Shown: in pieces, positions 12,268-24,586 of the stretch | Position numbering within the stretch: the first letter of the stretch is position 1 | Layout: each line of letters begins with the position of its first letter | DNA from: Cercopithifilaria johnstoni | Lineage: Eukaryota; Nematoda; Chromadorea; Rhabditida; Onchocercidae | Assembly: GCA_916381525.1 (NCBI GenBank) | Contig: CAKAEH010001381.1 | Span: forward strand, 124,001-188,000 | Direction of reading: 5' to 3' | DNA length: 64,000 nucleotides | Position numbers and translations under genes: made by a program | The notes under the pieces: generated by a model | Told to the model about the DNA's origin: nothing | Databases searched by the model: none | What the model saw: the letters and a program-made list of their open reading frames with translations, nothing else

Positions 12268-15200
12268 TTATTGATCATTTTCTTTTGCAAGTGAACCCAA
12301 AACACCTGCGGGTATAGCTCTCGTTTCCACATCTGGAACCATTAAATTGAGTACAAAAACTTTTATTCTCTGTAGCATAACTTGTTAATCAGTGCTCCAT
12401 ATAGTTTTTTTTTTTTTTTTAAATTTGTTCTAAAAAATCAGTCAGTATAAGAGATTATGGAAAATTCACATATGGGGTTCAACAAAACTAAAAAATATCG
12501 AAGTCCATGCTGGCCGCTGCTTTCCAAAAACTGTGGGAAGAAAATCACTTCAGCAGCAAGTTCATCAAGCCGTCTATCGTTACTAGTATATACATAAAAG
12601 TAGTCACTAACGATCATCCCAAAACAATACAAAATGCCATGCGGTAAGCAAAAATTATGGACAAAATAAACCGACATATCATTTGATGCTACTCGTTTGT
12701 TTGGCATTTCTCAAATAAAATTTTTATGTCTGGTTTCAAGCCACATAAAACCTTACCTTCCACATTTTTTGGCTCATCATCGCCATCATCATCTCCGATA
12801 TCAATTTCCTCTGGATTTTCTGTAACATTTGACTCGACTACATTAACAGCTCCTCGTACAAATTTGATACCAGCTCCGCCCACTGCCAACTTTGCGACAC
12901 CTGTTTCTTCTTCTGCGATCTTTTGAGCGCGAGCTTCAAGCATCGCCATGCTATCACCAGCCGTGCTGGCTGAAATTAAATTTGAAATTTAAAAAACGAC
13001 AAAAAATAATTATTGAAAACAAAGTCATCGTCAAATGCTCTCATGATAAATACTCTTTTAATGAGATACAATACAAGAGAATAATTAAGCAAACTAACGT
13101 TCATGTATGATTGTGCCTGTAGCTGCACCCGCTACTGTGGACAACATCTGTGCGCTCATGATATTAACGTTTGTGTTGTAAGTTGCCTGCACAGATCTTT
13201 TTATACGCAACATTTCCCTCACTGTATCTTCATTACCATGTTTCACTTCGAATTCTTTCCAAATTTCCCAGAAAATACCATGGACCTGAAATAAAAAGAA
13301 AAGTTAAAAAATGATTTATTCGAGATGAAAATTCATTCAATTTTAACAGCGAAATACAATCATATCGACTGTATTGATGCAAACATAGTCAACCGTTTAT
13401 TTAAAACATAAAAAAATGCTAGCTATTTTTCTATTTCAGCAAAATTTTTATAATAATTCTCATTAGCACTTAAACTTAACAATAATTTCTAAAGAATTCA
13501 TTTACCCGAGGGTCGCATATTTCAGAGCAGTGAGCATATATTGCTCGTGCTCGATCAATTTCACCTAATGTTCGTTCCATTTGTGCGAATCGAATACTCA
13601 TCTCCCTTGAGAAATTAAAAAGACAATTTAGCTTCGAAAATTAAAAGCCATTGAATACCGAAAAAATAAACAAAAAACTCATTGCAACGAAAAAAACGAA
13701 TATGATACCTCGACTGGTTTTCCGGAAGAACTTCAATAGCATGTTCAAATATTGGTCGTGTATATGTTAAACCGTACATGTTTGTCGCCTTTTTAATGTA
13801 GATATTAAACATCTGCAAATAAATAAAGTTCAATAAGTTAAATTCTTCTGCATCGATATTTCATAGAAAAACTAGCTTTCACATAAAATCATATTTCGCA
13901 GCGTCTTGGAATATCAGCAGAAAATTTCAGATAAACAATAATTTCATAAACCAGGAAGAAAAAAAAAACGTACACTGTACATTTCATGTTTTTCAACTGC
14001 AGTAGTCGCACGATTATAAATGTTCATTGCGTGCCGTGGCAAACCATATTCTTCTTCCAGTTTTGCATACAGTAAATAAAGCTCTAAAAATTTGACAGTA
14101 AATAAAGCTCTAAAATTTGACAAATTCAAATTCTAACGTACACTGCCGGTGTCAGTAATAGAGCTGCCAAAACATCGTGACATATATAATAGCATTAAAT
14201 GTAAAATGAAATAAAAACATCTCAAAATATATCAAACCAAAACACCAATAATAATATTTTCAAACATTTTATTATAAAAACGGACAATCTTTTAAATTAG
14301 TCTAAAATGCTTACTCATTGCAAATTTTGGTGGACAATTTTCTAAGCACTGCTCGAAGAGGTCGCGCGCACGTTCCAGCTTCTTGCCACCCTTCAAAAAA
14401 AGATCAAATGGTTTAGATACAAAAAAAATTACGAAAAAGTAACCCTATAAATTGTATATCATTTTATAAAATGTTCTGCGTGAGCTTAAAATTATCCAGT
14501 TAAATAGAAATAAATAGTACATACATATCGTTTTAAAAATTTAACCAAATATACACTCCAAATTTCATTGACAATTGGCCATTTGAACAATGCTATACCT
14601 TTCTCATAAGCCTGAAAAAAAAGCCAGACATTTTCGTTCAGGTAATATGTTAATTTACGGATGATTTATTTCATTTGAATATTACGGAAGTACATTTAAA
14701 ATGTGGTAAGAAACCCCAGTATTAAAGTTTTTATGTAGGGATAAAAAAGTGAATACCTACCTTAAAAGCGTTCTCAAAATAATTGTTTTCTTCTAAAAAT
14801 TTAGCATAATTGACTACTATTTGTGGAGTAGCAATACGTAAATCAATAATCCTTTCATAAACAGCTTGGCAACTTTCAAGAGTACCAAATGCTTCTTCGA
14901 TATCAGCATACAGAGACCAAATCTGAATTCAATTATTAGGATTCTAAAATACGGAAACTCTTTGATAAGAAACAAGGAAAATTTACAAATCAGTTTGAAT
15001 TATTTTAAAATAAATAAGGCTGAAAAATTGAAGATCCGATAGTATTGTTCATTAGAACATTATAAGCCAAAATCGTTAACCTTTAAAGATTTGTATAACC
15101 GATTCTGTACTGGTTCCGTTTCATCAAAGTAATGAGCTCTTCGAGGTGGCATAGCAGTTGCTCGTTGCATTAACTTCCTAGCATGCTCAGGATTCCTGAA

Positions 15201-18200
15201 CAATGTTAATAATATAAACATCGCAGTTGGTCTTGATGAAAAAATAGTTAACAAATTATAAGGAGACAATTTTACGTATAAAGTAATAACAGAAAAAGCA
15301 TTATACTGCAAACTAACCGGTGGCGCAGTTCAAATTCAACATATTCACACCAAATCGATGCAAGATCATCCACTTTGGTGTAATCAGGTCTCAGCCCTCT
15401 TTCAAATATTAATTTAGCCTACAAACAGAAGCTGATCGAGTGTGAAGCATGTGAAAAGTGCTTGGCAAAAATTAAGTTGACAACAAATTAAAAATGTGTA
15501 CAGAAAAATTGTAACAACTTCTCCAATTGAGTGATGAAATAAATATCACCACAAACACCAGAATGGTGGAAATTCTCTAATAAATAGACTGGTATAACTT
15601 TCCAAATAAGACATACTTCGTTCAACATGCCCTCTTGTTCATAAAATTTCGCGAAGCTTATCCAAATATTTGACAATTTACCAGTTTGTAGTTTAGGTTG
15701 CACCGTTCGCACACCTTGTTCATATGTCTCGATTTGCTATAAATTACAAGCAAGATAGTCGAATTTGGGCAAATGGCATTTCTAAGACAGGAAAATAAGA
15801 CAACAATAATAATCTTAACACAACATTTAAAAACTGGAAATAATAAAAATGTAAAATAACTTTAAATTAGCATTCCTCACGTTAGTCCTACCTTTTTCTT
15901 ATCGCCTTCATATAACTGGACACGATTTAACCATTCATATGCATTGTGAGGATTTTGACGCAGCAGGACGCTATTCAAAAGCAGCGGTCGACGGTCCATT
16001 AAATTCTCAAATCTGAAAACACTAGAATTTAATGACTTCGAAATCAGTCATTTTTTGGGATTCGTTTTTAGCGGCATACAAAGGGTATTATGGACAAATA
16101 TTACCACGTTTAAAATGTTATACTGATTGCGAATGTGAGATTAGAATGCTGCCTTTAGAATACCTTGCAAAAAGAAGCTCCAATTCCAACTGTTGCTCTT
16201 CATCACTTGCAGTGTCCTCGTTATCTATTTCATCCATTTTTGCTGCTGTTGCACGTTCAGCAAATTTGGCATAAGCATCAAATATTTGCGTGAAATCTCG
16301 CACAGTTTTTACCGATATAAGTGATTCTTCATATATATCTCTTGCCTGCAGACAAATCTCATACTGCGAACTAATTTAAAGTGATCTATGGGCAACAAAG
16401 AACTCCCATATTATAAATTTGTGATTCATACTAGCATAGAAATTATTGTATTATTAGAGACCTAGCATAGCAATTATTGTAGCAAAACATGGAAAAATAC
16501 ATAATAAAATACTAACCCGTTCAAACTGTCCAGCTCTGATATAATATTCTGCTAGTGAACACCAGAGAAGTCCTACCTGATCGCTATATCTGAAATACCT
16601 CTTTATGAACTTAAATTCCCATCAAATTGCGCAATTCAGCTCACTGTGATTGACCAAATTCAAGTTCTACCTAATATTATTAGAGCTAACCTTTGTATGC
16701 CCTGTCGAATGATTGAGTCCGCATTCAGTGAATGCACTTTACTTGGATTTTTCGAAATCAATTCGCAGAGCCCAGTCCACAGCTGGAAAGAGAAAACAGA
16801 TATAAGCATATATTTTTGATCACACAGGTACTATATATAAAGTGAAAATCATGCACGCAAAGACGAAAATTACTTGATGAGTTGTTTTGCCATGTTCGGA
16901 GTATGGCTTATCATCGTTTACAAGAATAGCAAGTTGCTGAGCAGCATCATCTAATTGATCAATTTTGCGTAAGTAATCAACGAAATCTTCGCGACACTTC
17001 GGTAGCAATTTCAAGTACCTAAAATAAAGTTCAATTAAATAAGTATTGTAGCATGCTAGTATATACTAACAAATGATGCAAATAATAACTAGTGCACTTA
17101 TGAAAAATGTGAATTCAGAGAAACGTTTTCGAAACTGGAAATGAAAAATATTGCTGTTCAACCATTTTCTTTAAAAAGGCTAGTAACCAAGCAAAGGAAG
17201 ATACGATCAAAACAGAAGGATTAAAAGTTAAAGATTTTCCGGTATATAATTAAAAGTATTTAGTTATATGTCGGGAAGTCATTAACTGGAAGGAAATGAA
17301 AAAAAAATATTCTGCTGATGTACGGTACAGCAGATTTGCAACAGCTTATAAATTAAAAAAAATGAAAACTTAACTTCTATAGACTCTAATTGTCGTTTCC
17401 GGAATTTCATGGCTTGTAACAAATTTGATATAAAGCGGCCAAATTCGATCATGCTGAGTAACTGGCAGTGCCCGTAAGGAGCGATCAAAAACCCGCCTAG
17501 TTTGCGTTACAAGACGTTGTAACGTTAAAAATTCACAGTATTCCATCCATATTCGAGGCATCTAAAACTGTTGTCATTAATAATAAATTAACTTCGTCGG
17601 TTGAGAAAGATTACAATGAATGGAAATTTGCTGTATATGGAAAGCCTATAAGAAACAACCCAGATCCAAAGGAATCTCCAAATCGTTTGTTCAGGTTTCC
17701 ATGTCATCCCGTTTGATATAATTTACAAATAAATATAACAGTATCCAAATTGTTTAAACAAAGTTATCTAACCTTGTGCATGAAAACCAAAGCTCGTTCA
17801 TAAGCATTGTTGACGTGATTATATGCTGGATCTGTAGGACACTTATTTACCACCTGTTTTCGACGAAATCGGAGATAATTATACCTAAAAATTCCATAAC
17901 CATTCTTTGCCTGTTAGTAATCCAAAAATGAATGAAAAGAGTTAATACAATGGACAAAAACCAAGGATGCAATAAGTGGCGAGTACTGTGAAATTGAAGT
18001 AAGATACGAAATACTTTAATTAAATATATGCACATGATCATTTTTATTCGGAATAAAAGACTGCTAATCATTCCGTAAGAGGTAACTAGACTGGTAGGTC
18101 TGGGCGAACCAAATTTACATTCTTGAGTGTAGTAACTACGGATGATATAAAAAAGCGACCAATACCATAGTTTATAGCTGCCCGGCAGTTCCTTTAGAGC

Positions 18201-18547
18201 TCGTTCATAAACTAGATTGATTTGTTTTGATGGTGCTTTACATTTCTTCTTGTGTTCGATATATCTTAACCAGCTTCGAAGTGAAAATGGATTTTTGAGT
18301 ATATCTTCCTCGAACCCGACATCTTCTTCTTCCTAACATAGAAAATTTAAATCTTTCTATAAGCTTTTGAATAATTATTAGAAGTGATTAAATCATAAAT
18401 AAATCTTTTATGCTATTTCCTAATCATTTTTTATCATTTAAAACGGAAAATTTCAAAACCTACAAAAATCACTGATGCAAGTTTCTTGGTCCTCTCTACC
18501 TCATTAGCATAAGTACTGCTAGATGCTTCTGGAATCTGATCTGTCAT
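12268..18547 (-). CDS. syf-1: Pre-mRNA-splicing factor SYF1 / XPA-binding protein 2 (HAT-repeat protein)
   Basis: A 21-exon model runs from ATG at 18547 to TAA at 12268-12270, about 867 codons (human XAB2 is 855). Exon starts on the minus strand: 18547, 18332, 17884, 17561, 17018, 16782, 16589, 16345, 16012, 15736, 15418, 15195, 14922, 14611, 14390, 14083, 13812, 13605, 13285, 12969, 12332. The translation follows XAB2 along its whole length, with diagnostic strings such as ILKNPFSLRSWLRYIE, RALPVTQHDRIWPLYIKF, TVRDFTQIFDAYAKF, TEPVQNRLYKSLK, KLERARDLFEQ and NEDTVREMLRIKRSVQATYN, an acidic stretch, and the C-terminal AIPAGVLGSLAKENDQ. The family is a solenoid of HAT (half-a-TPR) repeats in the Prp19/NineTeen complex, needed for spliceosome activation and linked to transcription-coupled repair. 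One junction (exon 4 to 5) does not fit GT-AG, and the exon 16 acceptor is duplicated upstream; see findings. Confidence 0.95.
14070..14120. repeat. 26-bp tandem duplication copying the SYF1 exon 16 3' splice site
   Basis: Copies at 14070-14095 and 14096-14120 differ by a single A. On the gene (minus) strand each copy contains TTTTAG followed by AGCTTTATTTACTG. The functional acceptor starts exon 16 at 14083. The upstream duplicate would start it at 14109, adding 26 nt and an in-frame TAG. Confidence 0.85.
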
Positions 18548-18551
18548 TCTC

Positions 18552-18567
18552 CTGCAAAAAAATTCAA
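18552..18567 (-). promoter_or_regulatory. Candidate trans-splice (or 5' UTR) acceptor of SYF1
   Basis: A run of T followed by TTGCAG ends 4 nt upstream of the SYF1 start codon on the minus strand. No upstream coding exon is needed, because the protein N-terminus is complete. In nematodes this arrangement commonly marks spliced-leader addition, but a cis-spliced 5' UTR exon is equally possible. Confidence 0.45.
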
Positions 18568-20748
18568 TTTAACTGCTAAGCAATGAAAGAGAATAAACCG
18601 AATCCAGAGAGGTCAGAACTAAAAGTTATTGCGTGAATTAACATGTTATATATTCTACGATTTTTCTCAGCTAAGAATGTCAACTTAGTGACCCCTTCCG
18701 GAAATGGAAGGGAAGCGTTAAATACTTTCCACTCCCCATTCTCATCGCTCACATCCTACTTTCCCTTCTACCACGTAAAAAGTGAGAAAACTCTATCGCA
18801 ATTCGATAATGAACCTCTGCTCATACTCTGCAACTTTTTCTTCTTAAATGAGAATTCTACTTCTGCTTGCCAATGCATATTTCGTTGCTTCTGCTCTTGT
18901 CTGCCACTGCTCATATTACCACCACTTCTGCCAGATCCGTCAACGTTTCCGAAGAGTTATCCTTATTGTGTCTGGTGGTGTGTATCCGTCCACTTGACTA
19001 ATCACCAAATGGATAGGTAATGGATAGGATTGTATAATTAACACCATTGGATAGGTGAAACATACTGTTCATTTGAATACCTCTGGTATAACATAAAATT
19101 TACCATTAGATTGTAAATACTTTTGACAAACTTCTTGTAAATGATAAATTAAATACTTCTGATAGCTTTTTGCTAAAGGTCATCTATACTAATTAAATAT
19201 GATAGTGGAAAAAGGAAAAATATCCGACGCATAAATTCTTTCCACTTATCTATCTTTCTCTCTCAATAGTCTTATCTTAATTTCTCAAAGAATGTTTGTG
19301 ATGTCTGGAACTTAGGGTTATTGAACAATGATCCATACGTTGATCGATCTGATGGAGCAAACATTATGCCAATGATACAATGACACTTAAAAGTAGTCGG
19401 AATGAAGCACTGGTCCCATTGACAATACAATCCGTATGACTGTTTAATATATTTATGAAGATTTGAAGGATTTTATTTCCTAATTAATCAATATCAAAAT
19501 CACCTCGACAATGGCAATAGCAATATGATTAACACTACCGAATTTTCGGTTTTGAAGTTTCTTTAAGTGATCGATTTATGTAAGAAAAATACATCAAAAT
19601 AATTGGGAATGAATCATTGAATCAATTATTGATTCTTTTCCTTCATGATCTCCAAAAGGATTATTTTATACGAGAGCTTCACCAATCACAAGATATATGC
19701 ATGTTTTCTTATTTATCATAACAAATAAGATTTTACAATCTCATTAATATTTTTCCTTAAATAATCATTTTGCTGTATCTCTGCTAATCCTTACATTTAT
19801 TTATTCACATTCCATTGAAAACGACGTTTGCCTTTATTATTCCTTCATATTTAATCTCCTTAGTTTATCATAGGTCAATTAATCGAAAAAATGAAATGCA
19901 AAAATAGAATTGAAATTGCTACGATCATTTTATATATTGCTATTTTGAATAAATGATTTTATTTCCTTTTAAAAAAAATAATTACTTTAAACTGATTGTT
20001 TATTAATTTATATTTAAATTATAAGATAGCACAAGAAAACTGTACATTTATTAAGTAGGAAAACCTTTAAAAAATCTCTACAATTTAATCTTTTTTTCTA
20101 TGTCTCCATGAACTGATAACTGATAACTGATAACTGATTTATGAATTTTTTAATGTATTAAAGTTAATGATTTGTTATTTATATTAATGGAAATTCTGAT
20201 TATAGCCTGTAAGTTTTATATATGTAGATCGTTTATTTCCAGTTTTAATTGTCTTCAATTTCATCATCGAATTATACTTTATAAAAGAATTCGTTTTTAT
20301 TTTCACATTGTATAGCACTAAGCAATACGATATAGTCATTGATTTTTGTGTGGAAAGTTAATTTTCAGTAATGGAATTGTCATATTTCGCTAATCACACT
20401 ATCTCTTTTATTTATAAATATTAAAGTCTTTAAATTAATCAATGAAATGATACAATATATTATAAATCTCTCAATCACATAAGTATTCTGTCTTTTTTGG
20501 ATATATCTTTTCTCACATTGTAGTATTGTAATATCATTGTATATTATAATATTATTAAAGATTTTGAAGACAATTCTCGAAATCGTTTTTTTTTTTCAAT
20601 AAATTGATAATATTTTTAAAATTAACACTTTATTACAATAATTCTAGTTTCAGTTCAACCAATGATTTATTTATTTATTGGATGAAATCAAATTGAACAA
20701 GTTCTTTTGTCCATTATTGTAAATTCTTCAGTTGTTGTAATTAGCTGG

Positions 20749-20779
<31 letters not shown>

Positions 20780-21097
20780 GATATTTTAGAGATAGAGAGA
20801 AAAGTTAAAGAATGATTGAAATGAGTTAGTTATTTGGAATTAGTAAAGAAAAGGATAATTAGTGTAAGAGTGATTGTATGTTATCGGGTAATCGTAGATA
20901 ATCATTAATGATATAGCATTGTCCTCTACATACTGTTTGCTACAAATACTATCACTATCATCATCTTTTCATGAAATACAATATTTACGATGCGCATCTC
21001 TGTCACATCGAATAATAGAATGACTGCCCCTAAAAAGGCGTGACAATTTTTCTTTCGCCCTCAAAAAATTTGTTCCATTATCATTTTTCAATTTTTC
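18568..21097. other. Spacer upstream of SYF1, with a GC-richer block
   Basis: Mostly AT-rich. The block at about 18660-18970 is visibly richer in G+C and is open on both strands: 125 codons on plus at 18643-19020, and about 60 codons on minus containing GSGRSGGNMSSGRQEQKQ. Neither reading matches a family I know. A short AACTGAT-type tandem run (about 4 units) lies near 20110-20140. Confidence 0.4.
20753..20779. repeat. (TA)n microsatellite
   Basis: An uninterrupted TA dinucleotide run of about 13 units lies in the spacer between SYF1 and the small membrane-protein gene. Confidence 0.95.
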
Positions 21098-22377
21098 ATG
21101 CCTATAATTGTTTTATTGAGCTTCAGCTGGTTATATGTAACCAATGCTGCTACAACAGCTACTCAGGTTTGTTTTGCTAAATGGTTGAAATTTAAATCAA
21201 TCGGTTTGAAATTTGATATATTACTGTTAATTGATTGTTCATTAGCTTCGGGTTAAGTTTCTAACCTCAGTAATACAATTTTATTTCAGAAGTTAATTGA
21301 AAAATGAATAAGAAAGATATTGAGCAATATCGTAAGCATTACATGTTTATTAAATCCTCTAATATTAATCAATTGAAGAGAGATCAGAAATTCCTTTATC
21401 ATTTCTCTCGAATTCTCGTTATTATTATTATTTACCTTATTCTTTATAATCGATATGAAGAATTCTATTCTAATCCTTTGTTTTTTTTGAGTATATTCAA
21501 AATGATGCGAGAAATGGTACACGATGGATTTATGTTGAATTTTTTGACTGTTCGTCAATTCTTAAAATCAATGTGAATAAAATTCGAGCAGCGTTAGCTC
21601 GTTGGATCAACGAAGAATGTGCTACAGCCATTCAGTGTAATCTGAATAGTACGATGGAATTAAAAAATATCTTAGTTGGTAGTATTTTCTGCGGTACACC
21701 AAATAATTTCATTACATTTCTAGTGCTAAGGAATGCTACCGTTCATCCATCTTTAAAAGGTTATCATTTATATTATTTAACAATTCGATCAGTTAATAAA
21801 TAAATAACCCTAGCTTACATGTCCTTCATCTTCTCTTCATTTCATTTTTATAGCTATACTATAATAATGCTGTGAATTTTAAAATATACAGTAACCAAAA
21901 CTGAAATTTATATTTTAAATTTTCGTGGAATTTCTTGGTTAGCGATTTTAGTGTCGTCAGTAAAGTAACGCAGAAAACACATCATTTTGCTAATAGCAAA
22001 CAAATGTAAACAAATGTATAACATTAGCATGTTATATAAATAACTATAATATTCCTGTAATTTCTTGAGTTTTATAAATTTCAATATTTTCAGTTAATCA
22101 TCTTGATTTGAACATCGTTGGTAAAGTAATACAGTCCAGAGAACATTTATTATCTGTGTTACTTCACTCAGATCTCAAACTTGTCACAACACGAATATTC
22201 AATGAAGAGGAAGAGGGTAATATTACATGCGGTAATCTATGTTGTACGATCATAATTTTATCGAGTATATTTATTATTACATTTTTCATTATATACTTTA
22301 TTCAGAGAAATTCTATGAAGCGCAAGTATCTAAGTCCAGCTCACTCTTTATTAGTACTACAACCGCTTCAGAATTAA
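21098..22377 (+). CDS. Small type I membrane protein, unrecognised (206 aa)
   Basis: Three exons with matching phases: 21098-21166, 21492-21759 and 22094-22377. Residues 1-18 are a signal peptide (MPIIVLLSFSWLYVTNA, cleavage likely near A17/A18). The ectodomain contains YVEFFDCSSILKINV, several cysteines, N-glycosylation sites (NST, NAT, NIT) and an amphipathic segment. It is followed by GNLCC, one transmembrane helix (IIILSSIFIITFFIIYFI) and a short basic tail ending LLVLQPLQN. The first acceptor (TTTTTTTTGAG) is slightly unusual but is the only one that keeps the frame open. I do not recognise the family; a small SEA-like ectodomain is possible but unproven. Overlapping ORFs at 21286-21576 are frame shadows and intron sequence. 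Confidence 0.6.
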
Positions 22378-23435
22378 TTCAATATTGTTGTTAACATTGG
22401 ATTTGGAGGGTTAATGAAGAGAATTATTAATGAGAATGTATGAAAGTGATAGCCACTACTAGATTGACACGAATTATTGCCACTTGTTAATCGCGTCTGA
22501 TTTGCAAAAATTTCAAATTTAGAGTTAGTTATTTTGTTCCACAGAAAAACTCATAACGATAATGGTCTTTATCTCGCTTATAACTATTTTTTGCTAATCT
22601 TTTATCATAGAACTTTTATGAGCCTATAAATCAGTTATTAATGTGAAATAAAGTTATACAGAAACTTACAAGAAATTGTGGGCCTAAAATGTAGGCATCG
22701 AATGATAGAAAGCAAGAAGTAACAAAAAGTGCTAGTTGTTTGTCAAAGAATCATGCACCATAAACTGTTTATCTTCTTCCATTCTTAATAAACCATGATG
22801 CAATCTTGATTTTGAAACAAATTTTGAGATGAATTTTTTAACTGTAACTTTTAGTTTTCTTCTTTAGAGGAATCATTCTGCCAACGTGAAAAATCCATCA
22901 CTGAACTGTAGAAACATGTAATGCAAAAAAGTACCGTAGTAATTCGTCATTTTATCAAATAACCTCAATTAGCAACACTTAGCATAACTTCTTCAACTGT
23001 CCCCAATCTTATGTTCCGGAAACTAACCTTCTTTTCCAATATGTATAATCCCTGTATTGATCCATTTTGAGCGGATCTTTTTGCTCTTGATTGCAGAAAT
23101 ACGTTCCGGTAGCAGAAATTTTCCATTATATCCATTAAATACCACTTTCAATTTATTAAAAAATGTCCCCGTTCATTTTTCACTTCTCAGTTTCAAAACT
23201 CAATAATAATTTCATATTTTTCTAAAGTTATAAAAAGGAAGAGCTAATAACGAGAATTATAGAGCCTGTGTTCTATCACTGAATAATTTCAAAAAAGCTG
23301 CAGGTATGCTTTTTAGGTATGCGGTATGCTATATTTTCAAACTTGACACTTTGAAAATATTTTCAAGGGCTGATTTTCAGAATATTATGAATGAATTTTT
23401 TTAAAAGCACAAATTTGCTATTACCAGACCATTAA
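22378..23435. other. Spacer between convergent genes
   Basis: About 1 kb of AT-rich DNA holding the 3' ends of the plus-strand membrane-protein gene and the minus-strand hypothetical gene. No further exon is supported. Confidence 0.5.
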
Positions 23436-23875
23436 TTATACTGAATGAGCTAATGAAACTAATGGTTCTGGGACGGATCTAAAACAAATCAACGACATTT
23501 AACCCAAACTTTTTTTTTCGTATTTTTAATAAGCAGCCGTAAGTCTTACATTCGCAACAGATAAAAATGAACATAATTATAAATTGTAATCTCCTTTTTA
23601 ATATCAAATAGATGTGGCATGCACTGCCGATGAGATGTAATCGTACTATCAATATAGGTGCACCAATACTGCAAGGTCGCAAAGTTCTCGATAACCAGTT
23701 CATGTATGAATTTGTCAAAATTTATTTCTAGATTATTTACCAATTCAAACTGAAGGGAAGAAACAGGAGATGGGATTTCAGAAATTTCGAACAATGAGTG
23801 TTTTATGGTATTTGATTTAAAAAATCCAGCTGATTCCGTTATATTCAAAGCCTTTCTAAAGAATATGGAGGAATT
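23436..23875 (-). CDS. Hypothetical protein, C-terminal two exons
   Basis: An exon at 23875-23550 begins after ATTCAG and ends at CGAAT/GTAAGA. It encodes about 108 residues, including IFFRKALNITESAGFF and IHELVIENFATLQYW. It joins in phase to 23478-23436 (TTTTAG acceptor), giving the C-terminus ISVPEPLVSLAHSV and a TAA stop. The amino acid composition is balanced and the splice signals are good, so I think it is real. An upstream exon near 23980-24030 (reading DPISLFSSTFDLN in an open frame) could precede it, but its start and donor are unclear. The gene lies just downstream of the CULT gene on the same strand (stop at 24587), so it could be a separate gene or one sharing its transcript. No family is recognised. 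Confidence 0.4.
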
Positions 23876-24586
23876 CTGAATTATTAACTGACTGATATAT
23901 GACACTAAAATAACCGTAAATCAATGAAAACGACTTTTTACCACCAAAAATGTCCATGAAAAATTCTCAGCTATGAAAATTCACACTACTCGCGTTCAAA
24001 TCAAAGGTCGACGAGAATAGGGAGATCGGGTCTTTTAAAACAATTGCTTCTTAACCGTCCATATCATGTTTAATATCGGCTGCGAAAAAAAAATTCAGTA
24101 AAATTTTGGCCACCAAAGAATCATGTTTTCGACATATTTTTAAGGCAGAAAGCAATCTTGAAACGCATTAGTTGCTTTCTGTAACATTGAACTTCACAAG
24201 GAATATATTCTAAAAAAATAGTGAAAAAACATATTATACTAAATAAAATGTGCAACAAAAATAGTCTTAAGTCGACAAAAAGATTTAACGATTTCAATCT
24301 TCAGGTAAAATTTCAAGTGGATAATATTTATCTCATATTTCGTAAGATCCGCTAGAGGTATTTTCCATTATGCTTCAAGTAACATTTCTGCGTACTGAAA
24401 AAAGAATGTTTACTTTCTGAAACCATTAAAATATGTGGATACAAGACCATTGTAATAAAACAATTTTGAGATTACTGCATTAAAACCTAATGAGTTATAA
24501 GTTGCTTTAGTAAATAGTAAATTAACTACATTAAATTACACATCGCACTGATAATAGATATTGACGTCACATCCCTCGCTTCCAAA
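23876..24586. other. Gap between the hypothetical gene and the CULT gene
   Basis: May contain the 5' exon or exons of the hypothetical gene. Open minus-strand stretches occur near 23980-24030 and 24100-24210, but I could not chain them with consistent phase and splice sites. Confidence 0.35.

Noticed and set aside
12726..12926. 66-codon plus-strand Ser/Pro-rich ORF
   Set aside because: Antisense of the acidic C-terminal exon of SYF1.
16032..16274. 80-codon plus-strand ORF
   Set aside because: Antisense of SYF1 exon 8.
21286..21576. Overlapping 90-codon ORFs on both strands
   Set aside because: Intron sequence plus a frame shadow of exon 2 of the small membrane protein; Ile/Asn/Lys-rich and without splice support.
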